64,000 nucleotides of DNA from Vandiemenella viatica. Its lineage: Eukaryota > Arthropoda > Insecta > Orthoptera > Morabidae. The notes beneath the pieces were generated by a model. The model ran no database searches, was not told the DNA's origin, and worked only from the letters and a program-made list of their open reading frames with translations. Location: assembly GCA_031002005.1 (NCBI GenBank), contig JARYHS010006964.1:2232001-2296000 (forward strand), given 5' to 3'. Below, piece after piece: positions 22,185-32,639 of the stretch (positions within the stretch are counted from its first letter, which is position 1; the number at the start of each line of letters is the position of its first letter). Made by a program: the position numbers and the translations under genes.

Positions 22185-23113
22185 GTGGCCACATATTACT
22201 TAGGGAAATACTACGAGCAAGTGGACGGTGTTGCCATGGGAACGGCACTTTTACCTGTAGTCGCCAAGCTATACATGGAGCATTTCGAGGAAAAAGCTCT
22301 GGAAAGCGCGGTTCTCAAACCGACATGCTTTTTCCGCTACGTCGATGACACGTTTGTCGTGTGGCCCCATGGCATCTAGGCTTTAAATAAGTTCTTAGAA
22401 CATCTCAATGGAATTCATCCCAGCATAAAGTTCACCATGGAACTGGAAAAGGACGGCTGCCTAAAATTCCTCGACATTCTGATTGAAAGAAAGCCGGACG
22501 CAATGCTAAGACATAGTGTATACAGAAAAGCAACCCACACGGACTAATATTTGGGAGCCACAAGTTTTCACCATCCTGTGCAACGTCAAACTGTTCTCAA
22601 TACGCTTGTACACAGGGCTAGGGCGATTTCTGACAAAGAAAGCCTACCCCAGGAACTGGAACATCAAAGAACTGTCTTCCGGCGGAATGGGTACACCGAA
22701 AGGCAGATAAGAAGAGCAATTGATCGCAACCCAGAAAAAATCCAGTCCAACAGGAAGAAACGCCTGAGATCACCGCTTTTCTGCCTTTCGCCGGAAACAC
22801 CTCGGGGAAAACTGGCAGAATTCTCGCACGGCATGGAATCAAATGTTTTTACCGACCACCTGCTAAAATTCGGGACTACCTCCGGTCAGTTAAGGACGAT
22901 CTTGGCCTCAGAGTTCCTGGAATTTATAGCATCCTGTGCGAGTGTGGAAAGTGCTACATCGGTCAAACCATCCGCACCGTACAAAACCGGTGTGAAGAAC
23001 ACAAACGCTATCTTCGCCTGGGACAGTATAGCAAATCAGCGATCGCCGAGCATGTGTTCAACCATGGCCACAGGGTTGACTTCAACAACGGACAACGTTA
23101 CGATATTGGCTAG
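22185..23113 (+). pseudogene. Penelope RT + GIY-YIG endonuclease
   Basis: The RT begins YYEQVDGVAMGTALLPVVA, followed by LYMEHFEEKALE, the catalytic FFRYVDDTFVVW (~22330) and KFLDILIERKP. In-frame stops lie at 22378 and 22545. The next part reads HPVQRQTVLNTLVHRARAIS and GYTERQIRRAI. A frame change near 22765 leads to an uninterrupted frame (22768-23113): TAFLPFAGNTSGKTGRILA, RPPAKIRDYLRSV, then PGIYSILCECGKCYIGQTIR, the GIY-YIG core, and CEEHKRYL with EHVFNHGH, ending at TAG. The endonuclease would nick target DNA for RT priming. Beyond 22770 the alternative frame that stays open to 23177 is not the coding one. Confidence 0.85.
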
Positions 23114-23199
23114 GACCTCATGCTTTTGGGATCTTACAGTCAAAAAAGCGATTGAAATTCGATTGGCTGATACCTAAAACAGAGATAGTGGGCTATGTC

Positions 23200-23530
23200 T
23201 TAGCAAGGCATGGAAACCAGCCTTGGCAACTCTACGCATAGAGCGTGGCACCCATGTTCATCAACCGCCACAAACGGCCGAATATTAACTTCATCGGCCC
23301 GCAACGAACAACTGTAGCCCCGCCCACTCAGTGTCAGCCGCCGGGCGAGGGCGTGGGAGAGAGCCGTTGGCCTATATAATGAGGTGCGGCATCTGGGCTG
23401 TCTCAGTATCCGACGGTCAGCCGACCTGTGCAGATGTCTCAACACCTGATGAAGACGACGGAGCTAGTCGTCAAAATATCGTGTTTTCAAAACACTATAA
23501 GGAGGTACACCCGTGAAGACTTCATTTCAA
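23200..23530 (+). repeat. Penelope terminal repeat with CTGATGA hairpin
   Basis: The segment follows the GIY-YIG stop. It contains GGCCTATATAATGAGG and then CTGATGA with a perfect GACGAC/GTCGTC stem (about 23446-23476) and a second small hairpin, GTGTTTTCAAAACAC. Penelope terminal repeats are known to encode hammerhead ribozymes. Here the base expected as G after the stem is A, and an extra A precedes it, so an active ribozyme is not supported. Confidence 0.5.
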
Positions 23531-24639
23531 GCATACGCCGGGAAAGTCTCCGTTCTTACAATTTATTACCAGTTTCATGATACCACTACAAAATGCTACA
23601 TAAGATTATTTGTTGATTTTTTTTACATTCACTCATTTTCTATTATTATTATTATTGTAAACATCTTAAATTCCATGAACATTGCTATAATTTTTCTGTG
23701 AACTTTAGACGCCTGCTAATCATTGCAAATTATCAAAGAATATTCGGATAAGCTGTTTCTGTAATATAGATGCGAAGTTGCCATTCTATGGTTTTTCGCC
23801 AAAACCTGAAGCAATTTGTAATATAAATATAACATACAAACTTTTTCCGGGGGAGAGGACAGTACAATATTGTTGGAGTATCACCACTTGATCCACTCGC
23901 AGTTCTGTAGAGCATATGGTAACGGAACAGTCTAGAGCACAGCTGAAACATGAGGCTGCGGCCACAGGTCTAATGGAGGGTCCACTAATTACGTGAGTTT
24001 GAAATAGGGTGAGGGATAGAGAGAGAGAGAGATCCAGCAAAATCTCACCACGTCTCATTTAAATCACATGCCAACTTTTGAATTCGGAGAACACACATTA
24101 TTACAACAGACACGATTTTGTATTACAAAACCAATGCCAGGCACAGAAAATATTAAATACTGTATATGTCGCAGGTGAGAAATCTCTTAGTTCTTGCCCT
24201 AGTTAGTGTGAAGTATGTCAACCATAACTTACGTGTAGCAAACTTAGAAACTAAAAATGATAAAGTCATAATAATTCCATTTTTAGGTTTTGGCTATGGG
24301 ATTTTAAAATAGAAACAAATAACTCTAAGGTCTGCATAATTATGGATTGCACTAAATATTCAGTAAAATTTTTTGTTGCAAAATGGCTACATCCCTGCTG
24401 GTTTGTGAGGGAGTGAGTGCAGTCACGTCTGATGACTGATGGCGCTCACCTTTCGTCTCTCTGTAGTCAGGAGGTCAGCTTCCTCACTCAGAAACAACAC
24501 ACCATATAGGCTCGTTCGCACTGCGATAGTTAATTTAGTCGAGTGGCAGGTAGTTTAGTAGCTAAATTACTCGCTACTGACCAAAAATCGTTCGCAATAC
24601 GGTCGAGTAAAGCACACAAGTTTCGTGGTATTTTGCCAG
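23531..24639. other. Unassigned AT-rich region with a GA microsatellite
   Basis: A short (GA)n tract lies near 24015-24030. 'GGCTCGTTCGCACTGCG' near 24510 could be a Harbinger-type terminus for the transposase remnant that follows. No gene was seen. Confidence 0.35.
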
Positions 24640-25085
24640 ATGAATACGCTTCAACGCAATGAAATGAATGAGCTAATACAGCTTATGCTAATCGTTATTT
24701 TAGAAGAGATGGATGAAGAAGTTTATGCGATACAGGGGGGAAAAAATAAATGGGTACGAAAATGGGTTAATAGAAGGGATGAACTATGAGCTACAAATTG
24801 TCTTCTGAAGGAATCTACATTAGAAGGTCCCTAAGAATAGTTTGAGAATGACAAAAATTCGCGTTAATGAAAATGCAGTCTCAAATTCAGCGTGAAGATA
24901 CCTATTTAAGAATTCCGGCAATTACAAAATCACAGGCAGTTCTCTACTTTATTGCCACTGGATGAAGTTTAAGGGCACTCACGCTTCGTATTTATACACG
25001 GAAAATCAGCTATTTCTCAATTCATGACAGTGTGAAGGAATCTATGACACATTAAAGGAATTGAAGTAATGTTTCGCAGAGATGC
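24640..25085 (+). pseudogene. PIF/Harbinger transposase N-terminal remnant
   Basis: Frames read MNTLQRNEMNELIQLMLIV and KWVRKWVNRRDE. After frame changes come QIQREDTYLRIPAITKSQAV and LYFIATG, then fragments ending EGIYDTLKEL. The order W(V/I)..W..RR..., 'I.REDT.MR', 'L.(F/Y).ATG', 'IY..L' is that of Harbinger transposases before the catalytic domain. The catalytic residues are not present. Several frameshifts and stops make it a remnant. Confidence 0.6.
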
Positions 25086-25199
25086 ACCCAGTAAACTGAG
25101 ACCTTAGCCGTCGACAAGGTGTAAAGCAGTTTAAAAAAAATTTAAAAAATTCATCAGTAAATAGTGACAAGACTTGACCCTTTTTTAAAATGACTTGTT

Positions 25200-25720
25200 T
25201 TTTAACATTGTTTTTATATAATAGGATAGATATTTCGATAATTTTTCCTCGATATATCGAAGCCGATATTAATTCTTTTAAAAATATCGATATATCGAAA
25301 ATCCGTTATTTTTTAAAATAACAACAGCCCTACTACAAACTGGTGGGTCGACCGTGGGCGGTTTCTTCGCTTCTCGCCTGGGGGCCCCTACTGCCGGTGA
25401 TCGGGGCTCCCTCACCTGGCGGGGCCCGGGTATATTTGACCCGCTTACCCCCCCCCCCCCGCTTTAACGCCGGCCCTGTAGATATCGTCATAATGATCTT
25501 TATGTTGGATGTGGACGACACACCCAGCAGCGTAGCTGGGTCAACAAGGGCCACGATGCAAAATATTATTTTGGGCCCTCAGGCTAGATGGGCGACTTTT
25601 TTTTTTTTTTTTTATATATAGCTCTGCCATGTCTAATGAAGGGCTGGCTGGCTCCCTGTGTCATAGCTAAAAATAAGTCGCCCATTTGCCCTTAAGACCC
25701 GTGGGCCTTCTGACGCGCGC
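25200..25720. mobile_element. Patchwork of short hAT-type termini
   Basis: 25200-25333 carries a TATCGATATATCGA-rich block ending AACAACAGCCCTA. 25380-25478 ends with C14, then GCTTTAACGCCGGCCCTG, and matches the right half of the MITE at 50943-51183. CAGCGTAGCTGGG at 25527 resembles a hAT left end. Exact boundaries and TSDs could not be set. Confidence 0.5.
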
Positions 25721-25913
25721 TAGGGAGCCGCCTAGCCCTGGACACACCGAGAGGAAAACAAATAAAAATAAAAACAAGATTTTTCGAAGCAACCATAGCA
25801 CCAATTTTTCAGAAAGTAATGCCATGAACGATCCAAAGATATGAACTCAATTTACCGATACCCCACTGGAAATAAATAACATGAATTGTTGCTTGATTGG
25901 AATTGTGAACATA
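25721..25913. other. Short unassigned spacer
   Basis: AT-rich flank ending in the 8-bp target duplication of the hAT element that follows. No gene was seen. Confidence 0.4.
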
Positions 25914-25921
25914 ATCATAGA
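25914..25921 (+). repeat. 8-bp target-site duplication of hAT copy 1, left
   Basis: ATCATAGA precedes CAGGG and is repeated at 29418-29425 after CCCTG. Confidence 0.92.
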
Positions 25922-27189
25922 CAGGGCCGGCAGATAATGTGGGTATGGTGGGTAGCAGTACCCACCCGGGAAATTCCGGGTGGGTATTTCACCCACCCGG
26001 AATTTGAGAGTTCATAGGCGAAAGAATTGAGAGAAAGAAAGAAATAGCGAGCAGAGCAGGTAATCATGTTAGTTTCATTCATCAAAATGCGTATATAATA
26101 GCCTGTGTGCCCACAGCACCATTAGCGACGCGCTAAATCCCTTTGATGTTTCAATAGAGACCGCCACCCCAGATGTCGCCTACTGAGCAAACAATCTTGT
26201 GAGTGAACGCAAGAAAATAGTGTGCGTCCAAAGCAGTCGTGTAAATTCGTAGTGAAGCTGAACAGGAGAAACGAATTGAGTGCTAGATAATGCTAGAAGA
26301 CAGCAGAAAGTGGAGGATAAATTTCTATCGCCCTTCGACGAATGATCCACTGGAACCTTAAAAGATGGCCATTAGTTCAGTCAGCTGACAGTCAAAATCG
26401 TTAAAGTAAGTAAAAGTAAAATTCTTATTCTTGTTCTTCACTCTATACATAAATACGTGCGCATGTAATGAATATTCACGTGTATGTACTAGAGATGTAA
26501 CGGAAGAGACATTATGGAAGCGGAAACAGAAGCCTAAGTTTTATGAAAATATGATTTAGTGTCTAGTTACTTCTATTTAATAAAAATGACAAGTGGAATA
26601 ATGTTTATTTTAATAATCAAATCAAACAGTAACTGATTTTGAAGTAGTAGTTTTCTAATTACTATAATTAATATTCGAAAGCTTAAAGTGGCAAGTTATT
26701 TTTTAAAAACAAACGCTTAGCTGCCTTTTCTCATTTTTAATTTTTTCCTTCCCCCCCATACACACAAATTAAACCTTTCGCTGAACAATTTTTCGCTAGA
26801 CACTGCTAGGCGGGGCTGATCAAAACCTGGGGACTAATGGAAACAATCATAGAATATTTGTGATCGTTCATTTGCCATCACTTAAGAGGATCTACTTTTA
26901 ATGGCAGTCCTTTTTGCTTTTACTACTTGACTAGAGTGACATTGGTAATTTTTTTCATGTAACTTAAGATCTACATTTAATTTTTCAGACGTTTTAAATT
27001 CTTCTGGATCGATAGATTTCAAATTGCTTTTTAAAGCAATGGTGGTACGTTCTTTCAGAGAACATTATTTTTTACCTAGTGTACACTTTGCCACAGATTC
27101 AGTTTTTGTACACAAATATCTAAATAGGACTTAGTTTTGGTTTCATTTTGAGACACACTACTATCATATAATAAAACATATACCTAAGA

Positions 27190-27262
27190 GGGCCCACAGA
27201 CGACCAACTTGATTGCCAACTTTGTAGTGAACTTAATTGGCAACCAAGTTGTACATATAAAC
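27190..27262 (+). repeat. Inverted repeat / possible inner TE terminus in hAT copy 1
   Basis: GGGCCCACAGACGACCAACT is followed by CAACTTGATTGCCAA and the inverse TTGGCAACCAAGTTG. The start resembles the Harbinger-type termini seen elsewhere in the window. It is also present in copy 2 (about 61985-62050), so it predates the duplication. Confidence 0.5.
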
Positions 27263-27499
27263 ATTACGTCCGCGGTCCGAGTACGTGTCATCAGGTTTAT
27301 TTGCTGGATGTTTTCTCTTGCCACTCTCTATTATTTGTATGGCGGATTTAAACATTTTGGCTATAGTAGAGCGTAGTTTGTGAAAAATGAGTGACTGAGC
27401 ATTGCAGTTTTTGGTTTTAAGAGAATTGTGTGAAGATGAGGTGATCCTGCTGCTCTCAGAGGAATGGTATCAAAACTGCACAGATTCCTCCGCTAAATT

Positions 27500-28909
27500 T
27501 TTTTCCCCTAGAAACTACTTCGAGTAGTTCTCCAGTACCATTTATTTTTAAAAACTGGGCGAAAGACAATCCATGGCCTCAACTTAATAAGCCTTATTTG
27601 TTTTGGTCACTAACATTTTCGCCAAGCACAAGTGAGAACTCTCAAAATTCAGGGGTCAGCGCTACGATGGGGCTTCTAACGTTTCTGGAAAAATAACGGG
27701 ATTACAGTCACGAATACGCAAAGAAGAGCCTCGAGCATTATTTGTGCACTGTAATGCTCATAACCTCAATCTTGTACTAACAAGATGGAATTGAGAGAAT
27801 TATAATAGCGAGAAAATTTATTGAAACAGTAAAAGATTTGATAAACGTCGTGCGAGACTCGCCGAAACGGCTTGGACAGTTTAAGAAACTACAAATTGGA
27901 ATACAAAAAGAAAGTAATGATGATTTGACTTCTCTTGCAGCCTATTGTCCGACAAGGTATTTATAAAAAATTATAAGTTTAAATCAATTATTTTGGTTTT
28001 GTATGTATAAACATATTTATTCTTCAATTTTTGTACGAACATTCTGTAACCAGAGAAGTAGACAACGCTGTCGCTGCTAAGGCTTCTGGATTTTACTCCG
28101 ACATGGAATCATTTGCGTGTGTTTTATATTTAACAATGATGATAGAAATTGTTGATCGCGTCGAAATTTTGAATGCAGATCTACAGAAATCTAATCTATC
28201 TGTTATTGAATCGTATGCGAAGATAGAAGCAATCACTGATGTTTTGTACTGTGCTCGAAGAGTCAAAATTCGAAGAAATTTTGCGGGAAGGTGTGCAGTC
28301 AGGTACTAACTTTGAAACCAGCGAACCTCAAATCCCACATCAACGCAAAATTTCGATCAAGGTAAGAGTGAAAATCTCCGATTCGAAACACCTCAAGATA
28401 TTCTCCGCAAATATTATTTTTATGATCAGTTAAAGAGTCGATTCGACAACGTTTCCACCCACTTCTTCAAATCGTTAGAACGATTCACTTTGGGACAACC
28501 CACAAATGTAGCAAAAATTATAAATTTCTACAATCATGATTTTGACCAAGAAAGATTGCTCATTGATAGAGACATGTTTTTACAACTTTTGAAAAGGCAA
28601 GATGAGGAGGCAAAAAATTTAAGAGTGGTTGTAGATTTTTTACAGAAGTACAAATGGATTAGAGGACTCATACCAGACTCTGTACGCTTCGTCCGACTAC
28701 TCATCACAATTCCTGGGCTCGCCCTGTTCAAATGAACGAAGTTTTTCGGCCTTACGCCGACTCAAGAGTTACATAAGATCGACAATGTTGCAAGATCTAT
28801 TAAATAACATTGCTATTTTACATATATGTAGCAACCTTACTGAAGAACTTGATTTGGAAAAATTATTGAATCGTTTCATTTCCAAAGAAGCAAAGCGCAT
28901 TACATTTTG
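27500..28909 (+). pseudogene. hAT transposase remnant, copy 1
   Basis: Pieces in order: RGQRYDGASNVSGKITGLQS (catalytic 'C.GQ.YDGA..M.G' region), ALFVHCNAHNLNLVL, FIETVKDLINVVRDSPKRL, then after a lost stretch YEHSVTREVDNAVAAKASGF. The C-terminal part is GQPTNVAKIINFYNHDFDQ, FVRLLITIPG, and 'RSFSALRRLKSYIRSTM' leading to LNNIAILHICSNL, the hAT dimerisation domain. Compared with copy 2 it has extra bases near 27780, 28260 and 28710, each shifting the frame. It also shares a frame break near 28360 with copy 2. The part before the YDGAS block is not recognisable as a BED finger. Confidence 0.82.
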
Positions 28910-29117
28910 TTTTTACTTAGGGCCTTACACCTCGTCGACGGCTAAGGTCATTAGAGGCGGGATGGGGCTGGGGACAAGGAACGGGAAGGAATACGGCCAT
29001 GGCCTTTTTTTTAAGGAAGCATCCCGGCATTCGCCTGGAGTGATTTGGGGAAACCCATGAAAAATTAAATCTGGATGCCCGGACGGGGATTCGAACCCGC
29101 GTCCTCTCGAATGCGAG
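28910..29117 (-). mobile_element. SINE nested in hAT copy 1
   Basis: A full minus-strand SINE: GGTCATTAGAGGCGGGATGG at the tail side, GGATTCGAACCC (B box on the opposite strand) at the head side. It is flanked by AAGCGCATTACA followed by T-rich sequence on both sides (28893-28909 and 29118-29136), a target duplication typical of LINE-driven insertion. The same SINE sits at the same site in copy 2. Confidence 0.88.
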
Positions 29118-29417
29118 AAGCGCATTACAATTTTTGCATTGCGCAATTGATAGACTACTGATTTAATAGTAAATTTTAAAAAATAACAATGTTTCGTACA
29201 TAGCTAAAATATAATTAATAAATATATTAATGAATAAATTATATGCATGAATTTTTAAATTAATTTTCTAGTTTTTCTCCTATAAATTTCCCTTAAGAAT
29301 TTGATTCCATAGTTATCACTATTATTATTTTAAGTAAGATTTTTCAGAGAACTACACCCCCCCCCCTCTTTTCGTGCCTGATTACCCACCCGGGCCTAAC
29401 ACGAAACGCCGGCCCTG

Positions 29418-29425
29418 ATCATAGA
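29418..29425 (+). repeat. 8-bp target-site duplication of hAT copy 1, right
   Basis: ATCATAGA follows CCCTG. The same octamer plus GAA also borders one end of hAT copy 2 in inverse orientation (59810-59820). Confidence 0.92.
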
Positions 29426-29700
29426 GAACCTTTACCAAGGTAGTGGCTAGTAAAATTATTTTAAAATGATGTAACGGTACAGAAATAAAAATACAGAAGA
29501 AGCAGCATATCACAAAACTATAAATGATCGCTCAACAAAAGCGTTATACAATCCAGATGAGAATTGTATTGTCTTAAATTAATTTAGGAAAACTAATAAC
29601 AAATACAATAACGACTCGCTCAGATAAATGAAACAGTGAAGTAGCTATTAGTGTCGGCAACAGGGAGGAAATGGCCACAGGTAACAGGCGTGGGTGTCAA
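29426..29700. other. Short unassigned spacer
   Basis: AT-rich; no gene or terminus recognised. Confidence 0.4.
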
Positions 29701-29708
29701 GAGCTGAC

Positions 29709-30682
29709 TAGTGTTGCCAACCGTTAAACTAGCTGCCCACCAGATTCAACTCCAAAAACCACCAGAAAACAACTAACAAAAAGCGGCACTACTCTCATTA
29801 CCACTAAATATTCCACCAAACAAATATTTGGCTATTACGAAAGAAAATAATGGGTATAGGGTATATTATTAAATAATACACATTAAATTTCTTTATAAAT
29901 GATCCGTACAGCAACAAGCAAATATTAATTATATGTATCATCAACAAATTATTTAATCAATATGCTATTCTATACTAACTTATCTTCTTCAGATAAATAA
30001 TTTTTGTCGGTGCCTTCATCAGTAGATTGATACGATTCTTCGGTACCAATTTGCTTTATTTCAAAGTTATCGATCGGGTAAGGTAAAGTTGAAAATATTT
30101 AACTATTCAAACGTTTCTATTAATAATTTTCATTAATTAATTTTATTCGTTCAAAATATTAAATATTTTCTGCACAAAGACCATGTTTAGTAGAACTCGA
30201 ATGGTTTAAATATTTGTAAAGTTGAATATCACAAAGTCAGTGTTCAAATTTGACTAAAAACAATAAATCAGTGGTCATGACATTACAGAATAGCTACCAT
30301 TTTCGATTATAAGTGAACATTATTAATTAAAATAAACAGAGAAACCGATTAAATATTCTTAGAAACCTTAATCAATAATAATCAATTCCATTAGCTGTTA
30401 GTAAACACTTTAACGTGAAATGGGGAAAAATCTCAGTTAACTTCAATGTTTCCTACGCAGTAAAAGTAAATACTACTGAAATAAGGTCGAAATGTATTTC
30501 GAAAAGTGTAAGTGGCTTAGTATTTGAGTTATCATCTTTTCACTAATTGAAACGCATTCTCCTGAACCACTAGAAAAAAACCACTAGAAAAAACCACTGG
30601 CCACTAAAAGCAATATTTCTCCACTAAGAGGGGGGTCGAAACAATCAGTTTTAGTGGAAAATCCACTAAGTTGGCAACACTA
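29709..30682. mobile_element. Non-autonomous hAT-type element, 974 bp
   Basis: The ends TAGTGTTGCCAAC and GTTGGCAACACTA are exact inverses. The octamer GAGCTGAC flanks both sides (29701-29708 and 30683-30690). The interior is AT-rich without a transposase. Near both ends short 'CCACTA(G/A)AAAA' type repeats occur. The 8-bp TSD supports hAT-type transposition. Confidence 0.9.
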
Positions 30683-30698
30683 GAGCTGACGTCACAGT

Positions 30699-32470
30699 GC
30701 AGCTACCATGGAGGAAGGAATAATATGGAGACGACGCAAGAGACCTTTACCACGCATGGGAGTGAAGCAGGCCGGCGGAGGAGAGGGGGGGCATGGCCGG
30801 AGTGGTGGGGGCTTGACCGCTTCCCAACAAACACGGGGAATATGTACAAACACCTCAAGGGGACTCTAGGATAATCGTGACGCCGCAATCTGGTGATGGA
30901 TTATTACGTAACTCGATGAGACAAATAAAAAATGAAGAATAAAATTTTTTGATATCCTGCTTAGTTTTCGAGATATTCTGTCTCAAATGTGAAATGGTTT
31001 TGGTTGAAATTCAGAATAAAAAATTATTCAAAGTCAAATTTGATGATGGAATTCTTATTTAAAAAGACGAGACAAATAAAAAATAAAGAGTAAAATTTTT
31101 CGATATTTCACCTAGTTCTCGAGATATACTGTCTCAAAAGTGAGGTGTCTTGAGTTGAAATGCAGATGAAAAATTTCGCAAAAGTCAAATTTAATGATGG
31201 ATTCTTATGTAACACGACGAAAAAACTCGATAATAAGGAATAAATGTTTTCGATATCTTGCTTAGTTTGGGGGATATACAACATCCAAATTGAGGGGTTT
31301 AGGTTTGGATGCAGGCTGGACCAAAAATTAATTCTGTCAAAGCCACAATGATTACATGGTTGACATGCAGAATGGATATTTCAGTTTTATTACTACCACT
31401 TGTGGTTAGTCTGAAATGTGTCTTAGACCAGAAAAAAAAGTAAGAGGACCCACTCTAGGGATGAGCAACCCAGATATTTTGTAGGCTGGTACCAGAAATA
31501 AAATGTTTATTCAGTCACCTTAATGAACATTCTCTTGATCAAGATGTGTTGTCTAATTTCACAGCCCTACTTATTAGGACAATTGTAAAAAAAAAATTTA
31601 TCTCAGTTAGATTTAGATACGGGGGGGGAGAATGTTGTACAAAAAAAAAAAGAGACTAAATTAGAAACACATTCCCCAAATTGATTTTGTTCAAAGGCCA
31701 ATAACTTCTTTATTTATGAAGCCCATTTTTATTTCTGCATGAACCTGTTTCGACATAAATAGATGAGAAAGATTTCAAAATCGGTAAAAATAGGTATAGA
31801 CGTATTTACAAACAGAAACAAGTCTTATATGAAGCTTTAAAAATAACCTAAGTCAATGGCCTGAAATAGCTATTTAAAAAATTAATAAAACTCACAGCTT
31901 CTCACATAACAGTTAATTTCATCATCCATTATCAGTATAATCAGCAACGTGACGAAAGAAATCGTAATAGTAAATTCACTGAACCGCGAAGTAAAACACG
32001 CCCCTTTAAATCTCATTTTAAACACTCGTTAAAAAATAATGCTAGTCTATTATGTGTAAAATAGCAAGTTTGCTGATTTTCTACATTACACCAAGAAAAA
32101 TTTGAGAACAAAGTCATCCCATTGAGAGCTATGACTAAATATTTATAGACGTGCTGCAAAGTTTGCGGTGTCTACCACTCACTTCAACAACGATAATTAC
32201 AATTCAACTTACTTATGAAATGATATTCCAGGTTCTTTCCAGTCTGGCCTATTTGTGCAACCGTACGCAACACAAGCTGGCATTTTTAAACACTTATACA
32301 CAATACTAAATGAAATAATCACTGCATCTACCACAATGTGAACACCTTAACTGTTGGGAAGCGCCATATGGTCGCTGCCGGTGCTGCCACCATGCGGGAG
32401 AGTTTAGTGCTTGCTTCACCGATTTAACGTCACTTCTGCTCCATATAATTCCTTCCTCCATGGCAGCTAC
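30699..32470. mobile_element. TIR element with internal 150-bp tandem repeat
   Basis: The left end reads GCAGCTACCATGGAGGAAGG and the right end is its near-perfect inverse ('CCTTCCTCCATGGCAGCTAC', ending 32470). The match extends over ~32 bp and weakly further. No transposase and no clear TSD were found. The superfamily is unassigned. A three-unit tandem array lies inside the left half. Confidence 0.65.
30895..31345 (+). repeat. 150-bp tandem repeat, three units
   Basis: Units start at 30895, 31045 and 31196, each with GATGGA followed by TTCTTAT/TTATTACGTAA and an 'AAAATTTTT(T/C)GATAT' block, a 'TAGTT.TCGAGATAT.CTGTCTC' block and 'AAAGTCAAATTT'. Spacings are 150 and 151 bp. The third unit is more diverged. 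Confidence 0.8.
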
Positions 32471-32639
32471 ATGTTACATTATTGAGAATATCAAGTCTAC
32501 CAACAATGACGCAATAACAGCCTCGAAAAAAGCGAAAAAGTCTAACAATACACGATAATTGTCATAAATATTCGTGTCTTTGCGTTTACCCGTTTGTAGT
32601 GGCTTTTGGGAGCGATCTGGGTTTTCAGTGGTTATGGGG

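Larger units (their letters stand above)
22185..23530 (+). mobile_element. Penelope-like element, 5'-truncated
   Basis: A Penelope-type reverse transcriptase is followed by a GIY-YIG endonuclease and a terminal-repeat-like segment (about 23200-23530). The last includes a TATA-like CTATATAATG at 23373 and a CTGATGA hairpin. The 5' part of the RT is missing and a SINE lies directly upstream. Stops in the RT make this copy inactive. Confidence 0.85.
25922..29417 (+). mobile_element. hAT transposon copy 1 with nested SINE
   Basis: The ends are CAGGGCCGGC and GCCGGCCCTG. The flanking octamer ATCATAGA occurs on both sides (25914-25921 and 29418-29425), a perfect 8-bp hAT TSD. The interior has a long non-coding 5' part and a hAT transposase remnant whose last exon has been entered by a SINE (28910-29117). 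A C-rich tract lies about 50 bp before the right end. A near-identical copy lies in inverse orientation at 59821-63285. Relative to that copy, this one has extra single bases that break the frame and an extra ~19-bp hairpin near its left end. Confidence 0.93.

Noticed and set aside
22765..23177. C-terminal part of the long 22551-23177 frame
   Set aside because: It has no family resemblance, whereas the neighbouring frame over the same bases gives a clear GIY-YIG domain.
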